Part shown: one piece after another, positions 1 through 8,810 of the stretch | How positions within the stretch are numbered: position 1 is the stretch's first letter | Layout of the letters: every line of letters starts with the position of its first letter | Assembly (NCBI GenBank): GCA_022449345.1 | Contig: JAKURL010000009.1 | Location: 1 to 64,000 of the forward strand | Reading direction: 5' to 3' | Origin: Candidatus Thalassarchaeum sp. | GTDB lineage: Archaea > Thermoplasmatota > Poseidoniia > Poseidoniales > Thalassarchaeaceae | DNA: 64,000 nucleotides | The notes under the pieces: generated by a model | Seen by the model: only the letters and a program-made list of their open reading frames with translations | What the model was told of the DNA's origin: nothing | Databases searched by the model: none | Program-made: the position numbers and the translations under genes

Positions 1-393
1 GAATCTGTCACAAAGCCATATCATTTGCATGTACGGGGCTTTCACCCTCTATGGCCCGCCATTCCCGGCGATTTCCACTTCCATGATTTAGGCTGAGACA
101 GTCCATACCCCACATCTCTCCAAGGTTTCCCTAGGAGAGTCGGTTTGTCCGATTCCGTTTTCATTCGCCACTACTTACGGCATCTCGTTTGATTTCGTTT
201 CCTCCCCCTACTGAGATGCTTCAGTTCGGGGGGTTCCCTTTCCTGTTGAGGAATGGCGCCTAGCGCCAGGAGGTCCCATTCGGCAATTCGCGGATCCATG
301 AGATTCATGCCTCTCCCCGCGACTTTTCGCAGCTTGTCACGACCTTCTTCGGCTCTCTAGCCGAGCCATCCCCCAGTCGGGTTGTAGCATTTT
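1..393 (-). rRNA. rrl: 23S ribosomal RNA, 5' part (truncated by window edge)
   Basis: Read on the minus strand this is the 5' domain of large-subunit rRNA. Conserved blocks visible are GAACTGAAGCATCTCAGTA followed by GGGGGAGGAAA, then AAATCAAACGAGATGCCGTAAGTAGTGGCGA in pieces, and GACAAGCTGCGAAAAGTCG, all aligning by eye to E. coli positions of roughly 30-260. The 5' end near 393 is inferred by aligning GGGGGATGGCTCGG with the E. coli GGTGGATGCC block, so it may be off by several bases. The gene runs out of the window on the left. No 16S gene precedes it: the next feature upstream is a protein gene. Spurious reading frames across this segment should be ignored. Confidence 0.95.
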
Positions 394-454
394 TATTTCT
401 ACATACCCACTCTTCTGTGAGTCCTCTGGTGTCCAGGCATATCGATTCTATCTG

Positions 455-530
455 GTCTCTCAGAACACTCCGTCTCCCCGCAGGGCGGAGCGTTCTCGAC
501 CACTTCCCCCTGTATGTGCCCATACAAGGG
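455..530 (-). other. 23S rRNA leader with two stem-loops
   Basis: Two strong hairpins lie in the leader between the candidate promoter and the mature 23S 5' end. One pairs 507-516 with 521-530 (10 bp including one G-U, four-base loop). The other pairs 463-472 with 486-495 (10 bp including one G-U) and extends across a small internal loop via 455-457 and 498-500. Archaeal pre-23S processing normally uses a long stem formed with the 3' trailer, which lies outside the window, so these local hairpins are additional structure. Their role in rRNA maturation is inferred. Confidence 0.6.
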
Positions 531-561
531 TGCACCAAAAGCAGGCGTGCGACCTACCTTC

Positions 562-570
562 GGTATATGA
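562..570 (-). promoter_or_regulatory. Candidate TATA box of the 23S rRNA transcript
   Basis: The minus strand reads TTCATATACC here, the only TATA-like stretch upstream of the 23S leader. A start about 25 nt downstream would fall near 537-540, just before the two leader hairpins, leaving a leader of roughly 145 nt. No clear BRE was identified, so this is a weak assignment by position. Confidence 0.35.
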
Positions 571-625
571 ACGATGCGGGTCATCCCAATAGGGGTAAGA
601 ACGCAGTATAGAGAGCCGGATTTAC

Positions 626-1090
626 TCATTTTTGAGTGCTATCAAAAATATGTTCAGTTCCAAAGGGTAAATTTTGACGTGCTTTATTTGAAGATTTAGA
701 GGTAATTTTCTGCGAATTTTGCTTGTTTTCAGGGGGTGCATCTTCAATTCCAAAAGGAAGTGAGTTTTCCTGCGCGATCTCTTCAACCATCTCGGGTTCA
801 GAATTAGTGGTCTCTTGAGCGTGTACTAAGCCAAATGGCAGCCCACTATTTCCTAACTCTCCAAGGCCTTCCAAGGGTTCATCTTTAGCAGTTTTAGGAG
901 AATTATCGATACCAAATGGTAAACTCGATTGTTCCTGACTAGGCTCATCGCCTAGCCCAAAAGGTAGGTCAACCGAATCAGTACTTGCCTGCCCAAGTGA
1001 AGTTTCTATTGAATCCTCAGCTTTGCTTCCGCAAAGTGAGCATACCCTTGACTCACTGAGGACCATGTGACACACAGAGCAGGTGAGCAT
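626..1090 (-). CDS. Zinc-ribbon protein with five LPFG repeats
   Basis: About 154 residues from the ATG at 1090, which places a zinc ribbon at the N-terminus (C-x2-C, nine residues, C-x2-C). The reading frame continues further upstream, but those residues have no recognisable character. The rest is acidic and Ser/Glu/Asn-rich, apparently disordered, and carries five copies of L-P-F-G, usually followed by L or I and an acidic residue, spaced about 20-40 residues apart. Such spaced short motifs usually serve as docking sites for one partner, but I do not recognise the family and assign no function. It lies between the permease gene and 23S rRNA on the same strand. The stop codon sits inside a small hairpin (624-637, 5-bp stem, T4 loop on the plus strand). 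No membrane segment is visible. Confidence 0.65.
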   Translation of the reverse strand: MLTCSVCHMVLSESRVCSLCGSKAEDSIETSLGQASTDSVDLPFGLGDEPSQEQSSLPFGIDNSPKTAKDEPLEGLGELGNSGLPFGLVHAQETTNSEPEMVEEIAQENSLPFGIEDAPPENKQNSQKITSKSSNKARQNLPFGTEHIFDSTQK

Positions 1091-1187
1091 GATGCTTGCC
1101 TGAGACTTCACGGCTTGATGCTGTCGCCCTAAAGTTCGCTGAACACTGAGATTCAACGGGGTTGCCCACTACAACAATGTCGAAAAT

Positions 1188-2588
1188 TCAGGAATACAGT
1201 GTTCCATGGAATAGCATCATGAAAATCGTAGCCACGATGCAAGTGATGAACATCACAGGCAATCCAGCCCGAACCCATTCTTTGGTGGTAATCGGGTAAG
1301 GGCCTCTTTCGCTGATTGCAACAGTCATCACGTTTGCACTCGATCCAATTGGAGTAGCGTTTCCTCCGAATCCGGCGCCCATCGCTAGAGCCCATAACAG
1401 GGGCTCTGGGCTTAAGACTCCGCCGCTGGCTTCCGTAATACTGAAAATTACAGGAATCATTGCTGCGGTGAAAGGAATGTTATCAATCAAGGCACTGGCA
1501 ATTGCTGAGACCCAAATAATCGCAACTGCCAACTTTACCTCGTCGTCACCAAAGTTGTCAAAAATCCAATTAGCGACTTTGTCAAGATAGCCCACATCTC
1601 CAACAGCTCCGACCAGTAGGAATAGACCTGCGAAGAATAGTAGCGCTTGCCATTCTACTTTATCCACAACGTCGTTGATGAACCCCTCCCGGAGGTCCTC
1701 GTTTTTCGGTTTTGCAAAAATCAATGCAAAGCCGGCTCCAGCCAAAGCAATACCATCAATTTCAATTTCTAAATCTAGAAATGACTTGGCTGAAAATGCG
1801 ACTACAGTTAGTCCTAAAATGATTAGTGTAGAGAACATCAATCGTTTGTCATTAATTGCATCCCACTCATCTTCCTCCATCAACAAGTCAACATGTGGTG
1901 GCTTCTGTTCCGACCAATCTCGATAGTACCATCTGAAGTAACCCAATGTTGCCACCCAAGCGAAGAAAGTCAGTATTCCAAGTCTGAATAAAAATCCATT
2001 GAACGAAAATGCAAGAAGTGCCTCGTCAGCCGCAGCGGCTGCAATCATTACATTTGGTGGATCTCCAACCATAGAGGCCACCCCACCAGTATCCGAAAGT
2101 ATGGCCTCGGCCAACAATGGAGGGACTGGGTTAATCTCCAACTTATTGCAAATTCTGAGTGTTACTGGCGCGATGATGATGATTGCTGTGACGTTGTCGA
2201 TTACAAGAGAGAGAAGAGTGGTGAAAGTACCGAGGAGAACAATTAGCCTCCAGGGATCTCCCTTGCTCATCTTGGCGGCCTTGATGGCGACATACTCAAA
2301 GAAGCCACATAACTCGAGGATAGATGCAAAAATCATCATTCCAAGGAGCAGCCCAATTACTTCCCACTCTATCCAACCCAACATCGTGTGTTCCAAAGTG
2401 TAGGTTTTGACTAACTCACCAGCGGCGTTGTATTGCTCGTGTAAGTGGAATACACCGGTGTAGTGACCATAGAGCAACATTAGCACGGAACCAAACCATG
2501 CGGCTATCGTCCTATGCACAACCTCAGAGAGAATTAAGGCAAAAGAGAGTACAAAGATAGCCAGTACAACTTGTGCTTCGGTCACCAT
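1188..2588 (-). CDS. ArsB/NhaD-family ion permease
   Basis: 466 residues, about 11-12 hydrophobic segments, ion transporter (IT) superfamily. The two inverted-repeat halves each show a signature: SDTGGVASMVGDPPN in the first half and GGNATPIGSSANV in the second, typical of ArsB, NhaD and related permeases. The first segment also contains the conserved helix-breaking region around IDNVTA, mirrored by IDNIPF in the second half. NhaD members exchange Na+ for H+, while ArsB exports arsenite; the sequence alone does not settle the substrate. With no arsenic genes nearby and a marine setting, Na+/H+ antiport is the better guess. The start at 2588 is ATG and gives a membrane segment at once. It stands alone, after the oligo-T terminator of the CRM gene. 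Confidence 0.88.
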   Translation of the reverse strand: MVTEAQVVLAIFVLSFALILSEVVHRTIAAWFGSVLMLLYGHYTGVFHLHEQYNAAGELVKTYTLEHTMLGWIEWEVIGLLLGMMIFASILELCGFFEYVAIKAAKMSKGDPWRLIVLLGTFTTLLSLVIDNVTAIIIIAPVTLRICNKLEINPVPPLLAEAILSDTGGVASMVGDPPNVMIAAAAADEALLAFSFNGFLFRLGILTFFAWVATLGYFRWYYRDWSEQKPPHVDLLMEEDEWDAINDKRLMFSTLIILGLTVVAFSAKSFLDLEIEIDGIALAGAGFALIFAKPKNEDLREGFINDVVDKVEWQALLFFAGLFLLVGAVGDVGYLDKVANWIFDNFGDDEVKLAVAIIWVSAIASALIDNIPFTAAMIPVIFSITEASGGVLSPEPLLWALAMGAGFGGNATPIGSSANVMTVAISERGPYPITTKEWVRAGLPVMFITCIVATIFMMLFHGTLYS

Positions 2589-2637
2589 TAATTCGTCCGA
2601 ACTTTGATGAGGCTAAATAAGTCACTATCACGAATGC

Positions 2638-2644
2638 AAAAAAA
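2638..2644 (-). terminator. Oligo-T terminator
   Basis: Seven consecutive T residues on the minus strand, about 17 nt after the stop of the CRM-domain gene and about 50 nt before the permease start. Archaeal RNA polymerase terminates at such T-runs without needing a hairpin. It would close the adk-rnp4-CRM transcript. Confidence 0.6.
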
Positions 2645-2660
2645 CAGCAATGCTTGACCC

Positions 2661-2933
2661 TCAATTACCGGACCAGAATACAGCAACGTTGCCTCTTTGG
2701 AAAACCAGTTTTGATTGTGTAGATTCAGCCATTTCTGAGAACAAACCTATTCTTTCATTTGAGCCCTCGAGAACTCCTCTATTAGCCTTGACCTTGACCA
2801 AATTTCTCTTGTTTAATTGGTCATTGAGTTCCTCAACAATGGCCTCAGTCAAACCATTTCTTCCAACCCTTACCGAGACCAGCAAATCCCTATCCATTGC
2901 CATGCGTTTGATGTGGTTGGGAATTGAAGACAT
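2661..2933 (-). CDS. CRM (YhbY/CRS1)-domain RNA-binding protein
   Basis: About 90 residues, the size of a single CRM domain, with the typical opening IPNHIKRMAMDRDLLVSVRV and the conserved GxxGLTEAIVEEL segment corresponding to the GxxG RNA-binding loop region of YhbY. Bacterial YhbY binds pre-50S ribosomes, and archaeal homologues are thought to act in ribosome or RNA maturation. The start at 2933 is chosen because GGAGG lies nine bases upstream, at ideal Shine-Dalgarno spacing. An ATG at 2942 overlaps the rnp4 stop and would leave no spacing. It follows rnp4 directly and very probably shares its transcript, giving an RNA-maturation pair. An oligo-T run follows the stop. Confidence 0.85.
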   Translation of the reverse strand: MSSIPNHIKRMAMDRDLLVSVRVGRNGLTEAIVEELNDQLNKRNLVKVKANRGVLEGSNERIGLFSEMAESTQSKLVFQRGNVAVFWSGN

Positions 2934-2934
2934 T

Positions 2935-3252
2935 TTACTCATCCTCCGCAAGCATTTTACGACGATGAACCCTATTGCAATCAAGGCAGGTAACCTTGCG
3001 AAATCCACCTTCGATTCTAACTCTGGCATTCTGACCGGGTCTTAATTTAGATTTACAGGTTCTACAGATTAAATCGCGGATTTTTCGATTTGCCCTTACC
3101 CCATGTCTCTTCGAAATTCGAAGTAAATCTCGGGCCGCTAAATCCGCTAGATCCTTTTCGGAATCAACCATCACCTTAGAGAGATGCGAAATTGATTCAT
3201 CTGCTCTTTTCTTTCGGCTCTCAGAGTCGCGGCCTTTCCTGCGACCTGACAT
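2935..3252 (-). CDS. rnp4: Ribonuclease P protein component 4 (Rpp21/Rpr2)
   Basis: 105 residues, matching archaeal Rnp4. It has a basic N-terminal helical region and a zinc ribbon with C63, C66, C89 and C92, within LICRTCKSKLRPG and VTCLDCNR. Rnp4 pairs with Rnp1 to stabilise the specificity domain of the RNase P RNA, which removes 5' leaders from tRNA precursors. The ATG at 3252 follows a GAGG-containing stretch, ten bases after the adk stop. Its own last codons carry the ribosome-binding site of the CRM gene, implying coupled translation. Confidence 0.93.
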   Translation of the reverse strand: MSGRRKGRDSESRKKRADESISHLSKVMVDSEKDLADLAARDLLRISKRHGVRANRKIRDLICRTCKSKLRPGQNARVRIEGGFRKVTCLDCNRVHRRKMLAEDE

Positions 3253-3261
3253 ATTCCCGCC

Positions 3262-3888
3262 TCATGAAATGGATGCTATAGCTTCCTCTACAGAAGCCCC
3301 AACCTGTTCGATTGATGCGTCTCCATCTATTCTTATGAGTAAGCCTCTCTCTGAGTACCAATCTGCTAACGGGGCGGTTTGGGTGTGATAAGCCCCTAAT
3401 CTAGCCCTCACAGTTTCTTCCGTATCATCTGGTCGTTGAACCAACCTGTCTTGAATTTCAGTAGGAGCGGGTTTGAATGACACATGATATATTTCTCCGG
3501 TTTCTGGATCCATTCTTCTACCAACGATTCGGTCGACAATAGCATCATCGGGCACTTCTATGGAAATGACTGAAGATACGGTGGCTATCTCCTCTAGAGA
3601 TTCAGCCTGAGGAATGGTTCGAGGGAAGCCATCAAACAAAACGCCTTGACCAGCATCATCGTTTTGTAATCGTTCTTCTATAAGTCCGATGATGACTTCA
3701 TCGGAAACCAATAATCCTGCATCCATGTACTCCTTCGCAGCCAATCCCATAGGTGAGCCTGCTTTTACGGCAGCACGCAACATGTCTCCTGTAGAGATTT
3801 GGGGTTTACCGGTGAGTTCCACTATCCTACCGGCTTGTGTGCCCTTTCCAGCACCGGGTGGCCCAAAGAGTACTATCGACTCTGTCAT
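3262..3888 (-). CDS. adk: Adenylate kinase
   Basis: 208 residues from ATG 3888, the size of long-form adenylate kinases. The P-loop GPPGAGKGT is at residues 9-17. STGDMLR (AMP binding), FDGFPRT and the LID region starting GRRMDPETGEIYH follow. The LID lacks the four cysteines of zinc-binding forms, so it is the non-zinc type. It interconverts ATP + AMP and 2 ADP. The frame remains open upstream to 3978, but that segment would run over the end of the subtilase gene and lacks family similarity. Its position ahead of rnp4 and the CRM gene suggests a common transcript of about 1.2 kb. Confidence 0.96.
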   Translation of the reverse strand: MTESIVLFGPPGAGKGTQAGRIVELTGKPQISTGDMLRAAVKAGSPMGLAAKEYMDAGLLVSDEVIIGLIEERLQNDDAGQGVLFDGFPRTIPQAESLEEIATVSSVISIEVPDDAIVDRIVGRRMDPETGEIYHVSFKPAPTEIQDRLVQRPDDTEETVRARLGAYHTQTAPLADWYSERGLLIRIDGDASIEQVGASVEEAIASIS

Positions 3889-3935
3889 CGGCTCATCCAG
3901 CCGCCTCGTAGTCTTAAGACAGTCCCTGAGACCGC

Positions 3936-6900
3936 TCAAGTATTCTGTTCGTACCAAAGATGGCCATAAGCCACCCATTGGTCCATTGTCCAGCCTTCAG
4001 GTAAACCGCCGGGAGGTAAAGGCATAGCGCCGGGTGGAACTGGCACTGGAGGTGGTAAAGATGGAGCAGAGGAGGAGATTACATCGGAGATTTCGTCGAC
4101 ACTAACCGACTTGCTCAATACCTCACCTGCTGAACTTGTTTCTAGAGCCATAACCCTGCGTTCTGTTTGTGATCCGGAATGAAGTGCTGAACCAACAGGA
4201 ATTAACTCCTCATCCGGACTCATGGAAGTGGCTGATTCTCTACGCATCCTAACTAGAACAACTCCCAAACCTGAGAGAATCACCAGGAAGACAATCGCTA
4301 ATGTCCACTTTGGTAAACCAAGTGAAACCATGACGCAGCCAATACCACTGCAAGAGTCATCTCTGGCTCGAGAAACTTCCAAGTTGATTTCGGCATTTGT
4401 AATTGCATTAGATTCACCACTATCTGTAGAGTTGGCCCAAATCACGAAACTCGCCAAGCCAGGGGGTGCTGAGGATTCTGGTGAGGCTTTGACACTGATT
4501 TCCACCGATTCACCAACCGCAATCAGGCCCACTGATATGGGATTAATTTCAATATTCCAATTTTCCAAATCGCTCGCTTCGAAATTAAATCCAGAAGGTT
4601 GGTTGCCTAGGTTGGTCACTGTGATTGTGAAGATTCCGGATGAGTCGGATTGAATATCATTCAAGGTCATCGAATCTGGAGTTAAATCAACAAATATCGA
4701 GGGAGTAATTTCGACGCTCAATTCGAATGTATGAGTTACAGTTTCCATTCCAGGTGTAACCGCCTCGACGATTACAGGAACTGTTGCCTCCATCATTCCA
4801 ACGGGTAAATTTCCAGGTACATCCAATCCAACTGTCACCAAGGCTTCACGATTCATGTCTAGTGTGGATGGAATAAGAGATTGGAATCCCCCAACCCAAT
4901 TCATTGGCAGGCTTCCAATACTCCAAGTGAGGGAAAGAGGAACGTTTCCAGCATTTCTTACCCATACATCGGCTGTACCGGTTTGGCCTAATGAAACGAT
5001 AATTGTACTATCCTCGGAGGCCTCAAGTGCAGCGATTTCCTGAACGATAAATCGGGTTGCATTCACAACCATGTCTCCGCCTACTAAAGTAGTTCGGAGT
5101 GTCAAGGTATTCCTAGTGTTCATCTCGGCATTCATTGGCACCATCATTTGAACTGAAACTGTGGCACTATCTCCCGCGTCGATTGAAATCTGCAATTCTT
5201 CATTCGTCTCAATCTGGCCGTGAACAAACTGCGCTGCCCACGTATTCAGGGAGGAACTGACCGTCATTGTGAAGTCCATTGGAACGTTTCCATCGTTCGA
5301 GACCATTACACTGGTTTCAGACAAATCTCCGTTTAGTACTGCTCTATCTTCCGCTAGGGCAATAGCTCCCAAGGTATTGCCTTGTTCATCGAATAAATCC
5401 ACTGTGAAATCGAAACTCTCAAACACCTTGACAGAGGCTGTGTCGGTAGCAGAGACAGTAGAATCTTGCACGGATGTTGTTACACAAGTAATGTCCTCAG
5501 TCACCCCTGCAGCGGGCTCTCCACCATCAGCGGCAGGAACTCGGACATGAATCGGTAATGGCAAGAATTGTAGTCTGCTTAGAGGGTCCAATACTACCGA
5601 TGAAGAACCGCTACTACCGATATTTACTATCCATTGACTGGGACTGTCACAGGTGACAGAGTATTGTGTATCCCCATTTCCAGTGTTCCTAATCGAGAGG
5701 GAATAAGTCGCAGTTTGTCCCGGCTTTGCTCCGAGATCATCGCCGGTACCAGCAAGGATCGTGAATAGACCTTCTACCCTCTCCACTACAGAGGTAATTC
5801 TGATTGTATGGGATACCGTGGGGGCATCCTTGTCAAACAAATTCAAGTCATTTACGAAGTTACCGGGTAGGGCATATCTTGCACCTGCAGGATCTTCCAA
5901 ATCTGCGTCGACATCTTCCAAAGTAAGAGTTACAATCCTTGAGTCTTCATCTTCACCTAATGCTGCGAGATCCCAAGGTCCTGTTTCATTGAGTAATTTC
6001 CACCATTCGTCCGCGGGTGACTGCAGGATACCCTGCTCATCCACTCTTTGAACTGGGGTAACTGACAAGCCAACTGAAATCGCAGATGTTCCTTCATTTT
6101 GCAACATGAATTCGTAGGTTAGCATACTACCTGTTCTAGGGTCTAATGTCCTCGTAAAGGCCTGCTCTAATTCCGAAGTAGTAATCGGAAGAGAGCCGTC
6201 TTCCAACAGTGGCGTAATTCTGACCCCGATTTGGGAAATCTGGACCGTAAGCTGATAGTGATTATTGTTCACACCATTGTTCTCATCGTTTAACTCTACA
6301 ACAGAATCTCCTGTATCGAGTCTCAATTCGAGTAAATGATCTCCTGTGGTCTGGAAGACATGAGGGAAGGATAGTGATGTTGTAACTCCGCCGCCTAATG
6401 AAGTCCTGTCGGAGGTATAGAGAATTATTCCTTCAGTCAAATCCTCAATTTCGATTGTGTAAGCGCCGCTGGCTTGCGATGCTTGGTTTCGCCAAGCGGC
6501 TTCTACAAGTACAGTATCTCCTTGCAAAGGCGCTAAAATCGATGTACTTAGGGAGCCTTCAAAGACGGTTAGATCGGCTGTCGATTGTTCTTGTAGCAAC
6601 CCACTTGCAACCAAAGCAAAACTTTGCGTCATTCCACCTGCGTGACCGACGGAAATAGTCCACAATCCACTATTTCCTGCTGGAATCTTTACTCTCTCGA
6701 CATTGTTCAAACGGTCAGCAGTTCCTCCTGTTGAAGAGAAACCATTTGAGAATACATTTCCGTAGTACACCGTGCCATCCGGCGCAATTACTGTTAGATC
6801 TAGGTCATTGACCAATTTTGCAGCGCTTTGGTTTGCAATAGTAGATGCTTCCAAATCGACCCAAGCGAGGGTGATATCAAAATCGGTTGTTGAATCAACG

Positions 6901-8726
6901 GTAAATGTGTAGACAAAACTGTGTGCAGGATCCAGCTCTCGAGAATCATCGAATAAAAGATCTAGATCGATTTCACCTTCACTAGGAGTAATCGAATTTG
7001 CAACGTTGATCTGCCCCCATCCCTCAGATGGATTAGGAATATTTGCAGTGCCGAGGTCATCTGCTCCATTGATTAGCAGTGCCTTGATTAAATCCGACCT
7101 TGGCTCGGTAATTCCAACATCTGTTCGCAGATATTGCCTAACCATCGCAGCGCCGCCGGCGGCCACTGCAGTAGACATGGAAGAACCGTTCAATGCCATG
7201 TAAAGAGGTGTAGTTCCGTCAGAATGAGTCGTCGTTGAGCAGGCTTGTCCTTGAACGCTACTTGCTTCCTCGGCACGAGCAGAACAAAGCATTACACCTG
7301 GAGCAACCAAATCTGGTTTTATTCGGCCATCAAGACTCGTGCCCTTGGAAGAAAAAGAAGGAACGCTACCTTCAGGGTCTGAGCCCATCGATCCGGTTGT
7401 TGAGGCTCCAATGGTTAGGACATTCTTTGCTGAGCCTGGAGGGGTGACTGTGTTGCTGCCACCTTCACCAAGATCTCCTGAAGAAAATAAAACCAAGAAG
7501 CGAGGATTATCGACAATGAATGCATCCGCAGAGCGGGAGTCTGAACTGTATTCGCCTACTAAATTCTCATTACCCCAAGAGTTTGTTTGTATCCTAGCAG
7601 AATTTTGCCAAGCATGTGTGAACATATCGTAAAGAGAACCCCATCTAGCCAAAATTCCAGAAGAGTCTACTTCTAGTTGGTAGAAATGGAACGTAGCTGC
7701 GGGAATCATTCCCAAGGCGGACATATCACCTGAGCCGTCGCCCAGTAGGGTAGCGGTAACATGTGTGCCATGGCCAGAATTGCTATCGAGCGCTGAATTA
7801 TCCGGGCCGAACTGATGGTAAATCCCACGGACTCGGCCATCGAAATCACCGTGATCTGCATCTAATCCTGTGTCCGAGATAGCAATTACCTCTCCACTTC
7901 CATTCAGAGTGTTTCCGGAATTCACAAGGGCTTGGTTGATTCCTGCAATATCACTTGCCAGCGAATTGTGAATTGTTAATTTAGAAGCATGATGAATTTG
8001 CAATATTCTACCGTCCATCGCTAGAAGAGGGATCCAAATTGCATTGACAGATTGTGGCTGACAGAGATGAGAGTCACAAATCCCTCTAGGCCCGATTTTT
8101 CCAGAGATGGATGCAAGGTCCGATTCCAATCGCTGGAGTTCTTGGCTAGAAAGGTCAGGGGATGGAATTAGATCTATGTCTACAGTTATTGCCTCTCTCC
8201 CAGCAATAGCGGCCACCTCAGGACTTACCCTCCATGCAATTGGCAGTTCTCCAGCCCACCTAACCTCATCCATTGAGTTCAATTCAAAGATAGTTTTTGC
8301 AGGATTGAATTGGATTGGTATTCTTATCAGAAGCGTATCATCGGGGATGGTTTCAATAACAATCAAACCCATCTCTTGCAGGTTTTGTTGGATTGTAGTC
8401 AAATCTGCCGAGTTAGATTGTACAAGTGCGAATCTAGTTCTATCAAGTGCTTGATAATCAAAGATATTCTCTGGGCCTAACGGCATTGGTTGTAGAATTG
8501 GGTCAAACGAACCGTATGGGGAATGAATCAGCCCTGATGTTAACCTCAATTGATGAGTGCTGGAAGACACACTTGAAAATGACTGGAATAACACATCTCC
8601 TTCTTCGGATTCGATATACTCAGAAGCAGTTTCACCATTTTCAGCAGAAGCAGATGTTACCCCTATTGACCAACCACTCAAAACGAGCATGAACAGGGTA
8701 ATTAGAACCAGCCGGCGGTCATTCAC
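3936..8726 (-). CDS. Large membrane-anchored subtilisin-like protease (S8)
   Basis: 1596 residues. The GTG at 8726 gives a signal peptide ending near TSASA; the nearest in-frame ATG would cut into it. The S8 domain carries the Asp in ISDTGLD (about 282), the His in SGHGTHV (about 321) and the Ser in NGSSMSTA (about 515), so the triad is intact. After it come a P-domain/jelly-roll-like region and several CARDB/NEW3-type Ig-like repeats. A single membrane segment sits near residue 1470, followed by a basic stop-transfer sequence, a Pro-rich stretch and a Trp/Tyr-rich C-terminal motif, GWTMDQWVAYGHLWYEQ. The topology puts the protease outside and the W-rich tail in the cytoplasm. It presumably digests external protein. 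It lies between gap and adk, with a triloop hairpin 42 nt before its start. Confidence 0.93.
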   Translation of the reverse strand: MNDRRLVLITLFMLVLSGWSIGVTSASAENGETASEYIESEEGDVLFQSFSSVSSSTHQLRLTSGLIHSPYGSFDPILQPMPLGPENIFDYQALDRTRFALVQSNSADLTTIQQNLQEMGLIVIETIPDDTLLIRIPIQFNPAKTIFELNSMDEVRWAGELPIAWRVSPEVAAIAGREAITVDIDLIPSPDLSSQELQRLESDLASISGKIGPRGICDSHLCQPQSVNAIWIPLLAMDGRILQIHHASKLTIHNSLASDIAGINQALVNSGNTLNGSGEVIAISDTGLDADHGDFDGRVRGIYHQFGPDNSALDSNSGHGTHVTATLLGDGSGDMSALGMIPAATFHFYQLEVDSSGILARWGSLYDMFTHAWQNSARIQTNSWGNENLVGEYSSDSRSADAFIVDNPRFLVLFSSGDLGEGGSNTVTPPGSAKNVLTIGASTTGSMGSDPEGSVPSFSSKGTSLDGRIKPDLVAPGVMLCSARAEEASSVQGQACSTTTHSDGTTPLYMALNGSSMSTAVAAGGAAMVRQYLRTDVGITEPRSDLIKALLINGADDLGTANIPNPSEGWGQINVANSITPSEGEIDLDLLFDDSRELDPAHSFVYTFTVDSTTDFDITLAWVDLEASTIANQSAAKLVNDLDLTVIAPDGTVYYGNVFSNGFSSTGGTADRLNNVERVKIPAGNSGLWTISVGHAGGMTQSFALVASGLLQEQSTADLTVFEGSLSTSILAPLQGDTVLVEAAWRNQASQASGAYTIEIEDLTEGIILYTSDRTSLGGGVTTSLSFPHVFQTTGDHLLELRLDTGDSVVELNDENNGVNNNHYQLTVQISQIGVRITPLLEDGSLPITTSELEQAFTRTLDPRTGSMLTYEFMLQNEGTSAISVGLSVTPVQRVDEQGILQSPADEWWKLLNETGPWDLAALGEDEDSRIVTLTLEDVDADLEDPAGARYALPGNFVNDLNLFDKDAPTVSHTIRITSVVERVEGLFTILAGTGDDLGAKPGQTATYSLSIRNTGNGDTQYSVTCDSPSQWIVNIGSSGSSSVVLDPLSRLQFLPLPIHVRVPAADGGEPAAGVTEDITCVTTSVQDSTVSATDTASVKVFESFDFTVDLFDEQGNTLGAIALAEDRAVLNGDLSETSVMVSNDGNVPMDFTMTVSSSLNTWAAQFVHGQIETNEELQISIDAGDSATVSVQMMVPMNAEMNTRNTLTLRTTLVGGDMVVNATRFIVQEIAALEASEDSTIIVSLGQTGTADVWVRNAGNVPLSLTWSIGSLPMNWVGGFQSLIPSTLDMNREALVTVGLDVPGNLPVGMMEATVPVIVEAVTPGMETVTHTFELSVEITPSIFVDLTPDSMTLNDIQSDSSGIFTITVTNLGNQPSGFNFEASDLENWNIEINPISVGLIAVGESVEISVKASPESSAPPGLASFVIWANSTDSGESNAITNAEINLEVSRARDDSCSGIGCVMVSLGLPKWTLAIVFLVILSGLGVVLVRMRRESATSMSPDEELIPVGSALHSGSQTERRVMALETSSAGEVLSKSVSVDEISDVISSSAPSLPPPVPVPPGAMPLPPGGLPEGWTMDQWVAYGHLWYEQNT

Positions 8727-8767
8727 GAGATTATCGGAGAATGAGGGGCTTTTGACCGTTCATGTTG

Positions 8768-8784
8768 ATTGACCTACGGTCAAT
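8768..8784. repeat. Triloop palindrome between gap and the subtilase gene
   Basis: ATTGACC-TAC-GGTCAAT, a perfect 7-bp stem with a 3-base loop. It begins 26 nt after the gap stop codon and lies 42 nt before the subtilase start. It belongs to a set of similar palindromes in this window (see 17210, 18974, 37759, 45559, 56550 and 61662). No T-run follows it, so classical intrinsic termination is not obvious. Confidence 0.75.
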
Positions 8785-8810
8785 TCAAAAAGCGATTGAG
8801 ATGATTCGAT

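Noticed and set aside
305-629. Several open frames across the 23S rRNA 5' region.
   Set aside because: The DNA is clearly rRNA and leader, and the translations have no protein-like character.
2650-3045. A plus-strand frame opposite rnp4 and the CRM gene.
   Set aside because: The minus strand encodes two recognised families with a shared ribosome-binding site; the plus frame is its shadow.
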